Origin: Ehretia macrophylla
Taxonomy: Eukaryota > Streptophyta > Magnoliopsida > Boraginales > Ehretiaceae
Direction: 5' to 3'
Assembly: GCA_037974665.1 (NCBI GenBank)
Contig: CM075772.1
Location: 43,366,552-43,430,551, forward strand
Length of the DNA: 64,000 bases
A model generated the notes under the pieces. The model searched no databases, had not been told where the DNA came from, and saw only the letters and a list, made by a program, of their open reading frames with translations. Positions 56,044-64,000 of the stretch are shown here, one piece after another. The stretch's first letter is position 1. Every line of letters begins with the position of its first letter. Made by a program: the position numbers and the translations under genes.

Positions 56044-59000
56044 TCAAACCGAGTTGAGGTGGACAACGGACTTGTGCTTTTCAAACTCCTCATCCCAATA
56101 AATCTTCAATCGTTGTCTGTTAACCTTGAACTTCCCTTTCTCTTGATGATTTACTTCAACAGCTCCATAGGGAAACACCTTTGTCACAACGAAAGGGCCA
56201 GACCATCTTGATTTAAGCTTTCCAGGAAACAAGCGAAGCCTTGAGTTGTATAAAAGAACTTTCTGACCAGGCAAGAACTCTTTTCGACAGATGTGCTTAT
56301 CATGCCACACTTTTGTTCTGTCTTTATAGATCTTCGCATTCTCATAGGCTTCATTCCGCAATTCTTCTAACTCGTTCAATTGCAAAAGTCTCTTTTCTCC
56401 TGCAGCTTGCATATCCAGATTCAACTGCTTCATTGCCCAATATGCCTTGTGCTCGAGCTCCACTGGTAAATGGCACGTTTTTCCATAGACCAATCTGTAA
56501 GGCGACATCCCAATTGGTGTTTTAAATGCAGTACGATACGCCCACAATGCATCATTAATCTTCTTGGCCCAATCTTTTCGCGAATTGCCCACTGTCTTCT
56601 CAAGAATCTTCTTTATCTCTCGATTTGAAACTTCTACTTTCCCATTGGTTTGGGGATGGTAGGCAAGGGCTTTCCGATGTTTGACACCATATTTAAGTAA
56701 AAGGGCTTCAAACTGTTTGTTACAAAAATGGGTACCCTCATCACCAATTGTTGCTCGAGGTGTGCCAAATCCTGTAAAGATGTTCTTCTTCAGAAAATTC
56801 AACACTACCGTACTATCATTTGTTGGAGTCGCCACTGCCTCAACCCATTTAGATACGTAATCAAATGCCAACAAAATGTATTTGTTATTGTAAGAGGAAG
56901 AGAAAGGCCCCATGAAATCGATTCCCCACACATCAAAAAGTTCAACTTCAAGAATGTTCTGCAATGGCATCTCATTCCTTCTCGAGATATTCCCCAATCT
57001 CTGGCATCTGTCATATGCAACAACAAAAGTATGAGCATCTTTAAACAAGCTAGGCCAATAGAAACCTGATTGGAGTACTTTTGCCGCTGTTCTATTGCCT
57101 CCAAAGTGACATCCATACTCAAGTGTGTGGCAATGCCGCAAAATATCTTCCATCTCTTCTTCTGGAACACACTTTCTAATAACTTGATCTGCGCAATGCT
57201 TGTAGAGTATAGGATCTTCCCGATAATAGTGTTTCACATCATATAAAAATTTCTTCCTTTGATGATAATTAAGATCTACTGGAATTATCTTTGCCACTAG
57301 AAAATTCACAAAGTCATCATACTAAGGAAGAGCCTGAGCAGATTGAATTGTGAGAATCTTTTCATCTGGGCAGTCATCTTCAATAGGCGGCTTCACCATC
57401 TCAATCTCTACTGGTAACTCAAGTCTAGAAAGATGATCCGTCACCAAATTTTCTGTGCCTTTTTTATCTCTAATCTCCAAGTCGAACTCTTGTAACAACA
57501 ACACCAAACGAATGAGCCTTGGCTTCGCATCCTTTTTGGCCATAAAATATTTAATAGCTGAATGATCAGTGTAAACGATTACCTTATTTCCAATTAGATA
57601 AGGACGAAACTTGTCAAAAGTGAATACTATTGCGAGAAACTCTTTCTCTATTGTTGCATAATTAAGTTGTGCATCATTAAGAGTGTGACTCGCATAGTAA
57701 ATAGCATAGAAAACTTTGTTCTTTCACTGCCCCAAAATTGCTCCTACTACGTAGTCGCTTGCATCACACATCAACTCAAAGGGTAATTCCCAATCAGGTA
57801 CTACGATAATAGGCGCTGACACAAGTTTTTCCTTGATTGTTACAAATGCACGTTCACAATCTTCATCCCACACAAATGGAATATTCTGCACCAAAAGATT
57901 TGAAAGCGCCTTAGCAATCTTTGAAAAATCCTTGATGAATCTCCTATAGAACCCTGCATGTCCCAAAAATCTTCTAACCCCTTTCACAATTGTTGGTGTA
58001 GGCAACTTTTCTATGGTTTCAATCATTTCACGATCAACTTCAATGCTTTTAGCTGAGATACGATGCCCCAAGACAATACATTCACGCACCATGAAGTGAC
58101 ACTTCTCCCAATTTAATACCAAGTTTGTCTCTTCACATCTTTTCAACACTAACTCCAAATTGTAAAGACAATTATCAAACGACGTACCCATCATAGAAAA
58201 GTCATCCATAAACACCTCAATTCCACGTTCCACCAAATCTGAGAAGATAGCCATCATGCATCTCTGAAAATTACTTGGCGCGTTACATAATCCAAATGGC
58301 ATTCTCCAAAAGACGAATGTACCATAAGGACATGTAAACGTCGTTTTCTCCTGATCTTCTGGTGTAATAGCTATTTGGTTGTAGCCAGAGTAACCATCCA
58401 AGAAACAATAGTACTCATGTCCTACCAATCTATCAAGCATCTGATCAACAAAGGGCAAGGAAAAGTGGTCATTTCTTGTAGCCTTGTTCAACTTCCTATA
58501 GTCGATACACACTCTCCACCCAGTAACTGTTCTTGTAGGAATAAGTTTATTGTTTTCATTCTTCACAACTGTCATGCCGCTCTTCTTCAGTACAACTTGC
58601 ACTGGACTTACCTAAGAACTATCTGAGATTGGGTAAATTACTCCTGCATCTAACCACTTCAGAACCTCCTTTTTCACTACTTCTTTCATTGTCGGATTGA
58701 GTTGCCTTTGTGCGTCAATAGATGGTTTGCTGTCATCCTCCATAAGAATACGATGCATACACATGGAGGGATGAATTCCTTTAATATCTGCCAAAGACCA
58801 ACCAATCGCTGATTTGTGACTTCTAAGCACTGTCAATAATTTATCTTCCTCTTCGTTAGAGAGTGACGAAGAGATAATTACTGGAAGTGTGTCTGACTCG
58901 CCCAAATATATGTAGCGCAAGTGTACTGGTAGTGGTTTCAACTCTAACACAGGTGGTTGCTCAATTAATGGTTTAGAACGTGCAGAACCTTCTCCCAATT

Positions 59001-59120
59001 CTTCCAAATATTTTCACCTATTTGGTTCAAACGAGTCCATCCAATTTAAATATGCTTGCACCTCTTTATCCTCCAAATCAACAAGACCATGATCCATCCA
59101 AACATCCATAATGTCAAGTT
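56044..59120 (-). pseudogene. Athila pol: RT, RNase H, integrase with four stops
   Basis: RT (59007-57724): 'WRVCIDYRKLNKATRNDHF', 'LPFVDQMLDRL', 'FWRMPFGLCNAP' and the catalytic 'EVFMDDFSM'. RNase H follows ('[20 protein letters not shown]', '[12 protein letters not shown]'). Integrase (57309-56044): the H2C2 zinc part '[20 protein letters not shown]', core '[10 protein letters not shown]' and '[14 protein letters not shown]', and '[16 protein letters not shown]', a string typical of Athila. The frame is one continuous polyprotein broken by single stops near 59020, 58614, 57730 and 57322. The stop sites fit TGG to TAG or CGA to TGA, so decay is mainly point mutation. Confidence 0.9.
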
Positions 59121-60177
59121 ATAATTAGAACAATTAACTTGCACAAAAGACATAAGGGCAGAAAAATAAAATTAAAACCTTAATTTTCTGTTGCAACCAA
59201 ATATCTATGTGTATATTTGATGGTCCAATTTAAACACAATTGTAAGTGTGGCGTTGCTGGTCAGATACTCTAATTTCACTTAGAAGGTCGCGTGTTCAAA
59301 TCACAGTAGAGGCTTCTGTTTGATTTTATTTTCCTTAATTTTCTGTTGGAACCAAATAGCTATGTGTATCTTTGATGGTCCAATTTAAACATAAGTATAA
59401 GTGTGGTGTTGCTAGTCAGATGCTCTAATTTCACTCAGAAGGTCGTGTGTTCAAATCACAGTAGAGGCTTATGTTTGATTTTATTTTCCTTAATTTTCTG
59501 TTGGAACCAAATAGCTATGTGTATCTTTGATGGTCCAATTTAGACACAAGCATTAGTGTGTGGTCAGATGCTTTACTTTCTCTCATAAGGTCGCGTGTTC
59601 GAATCACATAGTTCTCTGTTTGGTTTTATTTTCCTTCTGTTGGTCTTTAGTTACAAAATAAAAAACAAAAAACAGAACTACTAGATGGGGCTAGAACCCA
59701 AGACCTCAAGACTAAATGCATGTTGTTTAACCACCAGACAAAGATAGCGGATTTGTATCAAATTTTACCGAATATAATAATATAACCATTGATAGTCAAA
59801 ACAGTACATTCGAATTTTATGCATCAATCATGTATAGATCTAAAGATCATAAATCATAAACTTTATAGATCTAAGATCTAAAACCATTCTCAAACCAAAT
59901 GAATCATGTGAATCATGTATAGATCTAAAGATCATAAATCATAAACTTCATAGATCTAAAATCTAAAACCATTCTCAAACCAAATCAATCATCTGATCAA
60001 GATTAATGAAGATCAAAATAGATCATACACATAATTATGTATCAATTCCTAAAATCATATGGATCTAAACATACAATCATGTGTATTTGTGATATAATCA
60101 TAAGATCTATATTAATCATAATTAGATCTACATAATCAATCCTAATAATCTAATACGAAGGTGGCTTTGATACCACT
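59121..60177 (-). repeat. Interior of a truncated LTR element: 155-bp and 85-bp tandem repeats
   Basis: Three 155-bp units start at 59178, 59333 and 59488 (CCTTAATTTTCTGTTG). Each contains 'GGTCAGATGCTCTAATTTC' and 'GAAGGTCG.GTGTTCAAATCA', which resemble a tRNA D-arm to T-arm region with a B-box. Near 59690-59740 another tRNA-like piece lies in the other orientation ('GGGCTAGAACCCAAGACC'). Two 85-bp units start at 59828 and 59913. No protein domain seen. Confidence 0.75.
60165..60177 (-). other. Primer-binding site of a copia-type element
   Basis: Minus strand reads AGTGGTATCAAAGCC directly after the LTR end, complementary to initiator tRNA-Met. Confidence 0.75.
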
Positions 60178-60677
60178 TGTTATATCTAGATCTATAAATT
60201 AAATACTTGTTAGATCTAAATCTGAAAATTATGTCTTGTGAGATTAGATCTACGGATCTATATTTAATTTTATGTTTTATTTAGATTATCAAGATTACAT
60301 AATGAAATGATAAGAATGACATACCCGAATCTATGACGACGAGATGAATATGATCCAGGAAAAGGTCTTCCACAAGCTCACACTTCTTTCTTGCTTGATG
60401 TCTCTCAAATATGGGATTGAAGACTAGAGAAAATGAAGTGTTACCTTGGGGACCAATCCCATGTTCTTTATATAGGCAACTTAACTAGAGACCCATTAAC
60501 TCTAGTTAGGTTCTCTATTATTGGTACAACACATTACAAAGTCCATACCTTATAAGATGTTTAATTAGGATCAACTATATTGGATTACTTAATTATCTCA
60601 ATTAGAATAGAAGTCCAAATATAATTGTGAATGATTTGTAAACCCATATTAAGTTATTAATAATAACCCAACCGACA
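60178..60677 (-). mobile_element. 500-bp LTR inserted in exon 2 of PP2 copy G
   Basis: Bounded by TGTTATATC and CCGACA on the + strand, i.e. TGTCGG...ATAACA on the minus strand. A TATA-like GCCTATATAAAGAAC (minus strand, near 60470) is a likely promoter. This is the 5' LTR of a minus-strand element whose remainder is truncated at about 59120. Its right edge sits inside the PP2 exon 2 string GACAACCCATCTAACTGG. Confidence 0.8.
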
Positions 60678-61201
60678 ACCCATCTAACTGGAGTTGGCAT
60701 ACCATTCCTCATGGGTGCTCTCTCTCTCTCTGGCTTGGTCACACGTACACAAAATCAAAGAGAAAGATTTAAAATTTTTCATTAATGGAGGCTGGCTATA
60801 ACACACAATTTATGTTTATGTTTGTTTGCAGACGGGAGGCTGCTAAGCTTATAGGCGACACTGAGCTTGACATCAGGGGAGAGATAGAAACTCGTCGGCT
60901 AACAAAACCTTGCTATGGAGTATACTTTGTGTTCAAACTCGAGAAAAACCACAAAAAAATTAATGAAGCATATGCTGCTGTTGGGACTACTGATAAGGAG
61001 GGCCACCTGATATCTCTCGCTAAGAAACCAGCTGTTCGGAAAGACACATGGTTCGAGGTTTTGCTTGGAGTTTATCACACCAACCCAGAAGGTGATCATA
61101 ATGAGCGGCTGCGTATGCGCTTGTGGGGGATCGATGATTATACTGAGAAATATGGTCTCATTGTGAAGGGTATTGGAATTTGTCCCAAGCCACGAGGATA
61201 A
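60678..61201 (+). pseudogene. PP2 copy G: 5' end replaced by an LTR
   Basis: Exon 2 remnant 60678-60714 ('NPSNWSWHTIPHG'), donor GT at 60715 followed by a CT run, exon 3 60832-61201. Exon 3 is fully open: 'REAAKLIGDTELDIRGEIET', 'YGVYFVFKLEKNHKKINEA', 'WFEVLLGVYHTN', 'RMRLWGIDDYTEKYGL' and 'IVKGIGI'. Promoter, exon 1 and the first half of exon 2 are gone. The reading frame of exon 3 is intact, so truncation is recent, or an alternative start could still give a shortened protein. The Met codons at 60785 and 60812 are intronic. Confidence 0.85.
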
Positions 61202-62440
61202 TATTTATATATATATATATATGTATGAAGGAATGTTTATGTATGTCTTTCCTAGTGTGTTATGGGACTAGATATGGTGGTCCCTTTAATATAATTATGA
61301 TAATATTTCTATATATTCATGTATGAATGTTTGTGAGTATACCCAATGAAATCAGTCAGAATAAATAAATAAGAAATTTAAGTCCTGCTTTTGCGTTTCC
61401 TCGTAGTCTTTGACGTTTGCTTTTTGGAATTGCTTTTTCTCTATCTTTTTCAAATAATCAGTTACAATAGTGTCTCAAATATTCAATGAATTAAACTCAA
61501 ATTTCATCCTGAATAAAATATTAATGTAAGATGTCTCAATAAATAAGAATATAATAAGCAACAATTTTTGTGTGTTGCATGAGCCTGTAATTTTACATAC
61601 CATTGAACATAATAAGAAACGCTCTTAATAAAAAGTGTTGGATATCCTAGATTATAAACACAAACTACTGAAGTGATTTTCCTTGGAAAAAAAAATCTTC
61701 TCAAGCCTGGGAATATGTATTTAATGGAAACTCAACTAAGAAACAGAGTCTGTAATCAGGCAATTCAAGAAGACGTACCTTTTATTCCTCGATTTTGGTA
61801 ATACAAGAATTCATTTGGCTGAATCCTTTTACTCTATCACCAGCGTAAAGATTCCACCAAGGTACAAGTCTTTTTATTATTTCCAAGCCAAACTGTGAAG
61901 GGTAAAAATTGGGGACTTCAGAAAATCTCTCCACCTGGATTCTAATTCAAACCACACTTTTGAAGTATAATACTTCAAACAAACACACACATTTTTAGCC
62001 AAAACGTATATTCACTTACTCTTGATGCGCCACGTGAATTAAATTAAATTTTAAATGCATCAAACAAATATTTGCAACTTAAAAGTAAAGAAGCATAGGA
62101 AATAAAGGTTTTGCCACTAATAGCTTTATGACTTTTTGCTAGCATCTTTTTCTTGCACTTTGTGGTGAATTTTTTTCATTTTGTGATGACTATGAAGCCT
62201 TGTGCCATTTATTTTGTGGTCATAACGCCGGGCCTTTTATTGGTGGGGATCGTACACCATATTTCAGAATAGTGTATTATATTTTTGTTATGACTCTTAA
62301 TTGCTTTTGATGGTATGTACGACAACAATCACATAAATGTAATACCGATCATCATATTGTTGGATCCACATTTGGGTTTTGATTTCGTTGTGGCACAATC
62401 TTAGTTTTCCGTCTTGGACATTTGTTATTGTACATGTGAT
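61202..62440 (+). repeat. 3' flank of copy G and downstream block (copy 4)
   Basis: 61240-61385 is the single 3' unit; 61440-61890 matches 28480-28900; 62085-62430 is the downstream block with the empty ACATTTG site. It gives the most complete, least interrupted view of a unit's 3' side. A short TA run lies at about 61207-61221. Confidence 0.7.
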
Positions 62441-62569
62441 TATACTATTTTCATATATACATTCTTGATTATATCTCGTTGTTCATCGCATTGGGCATTT
62501 GTGTTTTTGTATAGTAAAAGCCCAAGCTATCTTATCGCCAAACTACTTACTGAGACTATATCTCGCTTA

Positions 62570-62617
<48 letters not shown>

Positions 62618-62825
62618 CTTTTTTTTGCATCTTTGTTTTTTTTGACGCACTAAGACTTCCCGTTTTTGTTTCTCGGCAAATAAAATCATTTCATTCCAAT
62701 AATCCTCGAACAATTACAACAAAAACAGTCTATCAAGACTAGGAAATCAAGATATACAAATATTTCAATCCCTACATAGCATTGTATTTTCTAAAGTACT
62801 TCTATATTTACGCTATAAACTAGCT
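62441..62825. other. Gene-free stretch with TA microsatellite and T run
   Basis: (TA)n at about 62579-62602 followed by long T runs. No gene. Confidence 0.6.
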
Positions 62826-64000
62826 TTACCCCTCACATTCAAGACAATTTTGGCGATGACTTGGTCTTCTGTCTGTGGATTAGTGCCAAAAATTCTACCA
62901 TTTCGCTCAAGCCAAATGTTGTAAACACAAGAGTTAAAAGTAGTCCTAATAATAGCAGACTTGTCATTTTATTTATGGTTTTAGTGCTATTGTTTAGTGC
63001 CTAGCAGGTTTATGAAGCAATCATGTTTTGAGCTTCACCTGTGGTTGTTGTGTTGGGGAGGGCCTCCTCTCCTACAATTTACTGAAAGCAGCATTTCCAT
63101 TTTGCATTCAGAAATCAGAAGGTTTTTGCCCCAAAAACATTATTCAATTGAGACATATTTGCTAAAAGAACTTGCTCAAAAGCCGAACAGCATTTGCATT
63201 CTGCATTAAGAAAGTACCTGCCTCCAAAACATTATTAAAAAAGTACAACTCAATAGAGACATATTTTCTAAAACAACTTGATCAAAGACCCCCGTCTTGC
63301 ATCATAACTTTACACCATAATTGTCGAATCGTGAATCGAAATGTCATTTTTTTGAATCTTGAATCGAATCGAATCGGGAATCGTACCGATTCGGTCACAA
63401 ATTTGAAACTAGTTGATATTTGACATATTATGTTTCTATTAACAGTTTTTAGTTGAGATTCTTTATTTGAATTAATATTAATATATGTTTTTGTTTCTTT
63501 TCTAGATTATTTACTACTTTACTTGTTCCTAGTAGCCCAAACAATTTCTGCATCACAATATCACACTATTTTTTTTGGTCGGAACAATATCACATTTCAC
63601 AAGTGTCCAAACTAGTGCTCAAAAGTTGTTGTAACCACAAGTGGTCCAATCAATTACGAGTTTTGTATCCCATTTTTTTACTAAAGTGGGCTTATTTTGT
63701 TAGCTACTTTGAAATATTTTGGGCTTTTAAAAAAAAAAAAAAAATTGACCCGAATCGAGAACGATTCAGTGAATCGTACGATTCACTAACGATTCACACG
63801 ATTTGGTACCGATTCACTTGCGATTCACGTCAATTCATGATTCTCCTATCCGATTCATATCATTTTTTTAGTGAATCGTATCGAATCGTACAATTCGAAT
63901 CGCGAATCGTACGATTCTGATTACACTGCTTTACACTATCAACACATGAGCCTAGTTGTTTGTTTTTTTTTCTTTTTTTTCTTTTCTAAGTAAATAATTT
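62826..64000 (-). repeat. Duplicated block with a LINE fragment (copy 2)
   Basis: Near-identical to 17703-18250, interrupted by the hAT-type MITE at 63316. The first 140 bp again encode a LINE zf-RVT hinge on the minus strand. The block runs to the window edge. Confidence 0.8.
63316..63928. mobile_element. hAT-type MITE with perfect 8-bp TSD
   Basis: CTTTACAC stands on both sides (63308-63315 and 63929-63936), while copy 1 of the block (near 18190) has it once. Ends are CATAATTGTCGAATCG and, inverted, CAGTGTAATCAGAATCG. Many GATTC/GAATC strings form sub-terminal repeats, the pattern of hAT binding sites. 613 bp, no transposase. Confidence 0.88.

Larger units (their letters stand above)
50624..59120 (-). 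mobile_element. Athila-type Ty3-gypsy element, 5' truncated, with env-like ORF
   Basis: Minus-strand order: pol (59120-56044), a GC-rich spacer, an env-like ORF (54466-53358), a long non-coding 3' region, polypurine tract (about 51870-51857) and 3' LTR (51856-50624). This layout, a degenerate second ORF after integrase, is that of Athila. Gag, protease, primer site and 5' LTR are missing; the break near 59120 abuts unrelated LTR-element sequence. The pol frame is near-complete with few stops. Confidence 0.88.

Noticed and set aside
59680..59760. Possible tRNA gene
   Set aside because: Only partial tRNA-like arms are visible and no complete cloverleaf could be drawn; treated as part of the repeats.
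60785..60831. Upstream Met codons in frame with PP2 G exon 3
   Set aside because: They lie in intron 2, before the CAG acceptor at 60829-60831 that is conserved in copy D.
1..64000. CRISPR array, bacterial operon or viral genome
   Set aside because: No spaced identical repeats of that type and no such genes; introns and plant retroelements throughout.

Overview
This 64 kb window is nuclear DNA from a dicot-type plant. The base composition is AT-rich, there are spliced genes and no operons, and most of the DNA is transposon: Ty1-copia and Ty3-gypsy (Athila-type) LTR elements, TRIM and LARD-like non-autonomous LTR elements, plant LINEs with zf-RVT and RNase H domains, and MULE-, hAT- and possibly CACTA-type DNA elements. 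I cannot name the species from sequence alone. No rRNA, tRNA gene, CRISPR array or organelle gene was seen.

The host genes are the remains of a tandem cluster of small phloem protein 2 (PP2/Nictaba-like lectin) genes, all on the + strand. Seven copies are visible: A 483-539 (C-terminus only), B about 7078-7820 (premature stop, then an LTR), C about 10404-10744 (3' half behind a LINE), D 21861-22607 (the only copy I read as intact), E about 43680-43846 (fragment), F about 46285-46860 (stop, lost intron, frameshift) and G 60678-61201 (5' part replaced by an LTR). An orphan promoter/leader lies near 4675. The copies share a promoter block (TATAAATA plus a GCCACGTAA box), a three-exon structure and a long conserved 3' flank, so each transposon insertion can be read against an empty paralogous site.

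Layout: 1-540 copia pol tail and PP2 copy A; 1-3.3 kb repeats and a tandem TRIM; 3.4-3.9 kb receptor-kinase fragment (-); 5.1-6.0 kb a 100-bp tandem duplication and a MULE-type MITE; 7.0-8.4 kb PP2 B cut by a copia LTR; 8.8-10.4 kb LINE (-); 10.4-11.0 kb PP2 C; 11.06-15.5 kb Tnt1/Tork-like copia (-), 5' truncated, abutting a LARD-like element (+, 15.5-16.8 kb); 17.7-18.25 kb block duplicated at 62.8-64 kb; 18.7-19.8 kb LINE fragment split by a MITE; 21.7-24.3 kb PP2 D with 3' minisatellite, a MULE-like MITE and a hAT-like insert; 26.2-28.4 kb LINE and copia LTR; 30.5-36.7 kb full-length but decayed copia (+); 37.1-38.8 kb MULE; 39.2-40.3 kb LINE (+); 40.7-41.0 kb TypA/BipA-like exon fragment (-); 43.7-46.9 kb PP2 E and F; 47.35-48.75 kb LINE with a clear target-site duplication; 50.6-59.1 kb Athila element (-), 5' truncated, inside a LINE; 59.2-60.7 kb tandem repeats and a copia LTR; 60.7-61.4 kb PP2 G; 62.8-64 kb duplicated block with a hAT-type MITE.

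The unusual feature is a lectin gene cluster broken copy by copy by different transposon classes while its promoter and 3' flank stayed recognisable. I found no convincing new enzymatic system. The best leads are the intact copy D, the clean target-site duplications, and the apparently out-of-order copia at 30.5-36.7 kb.
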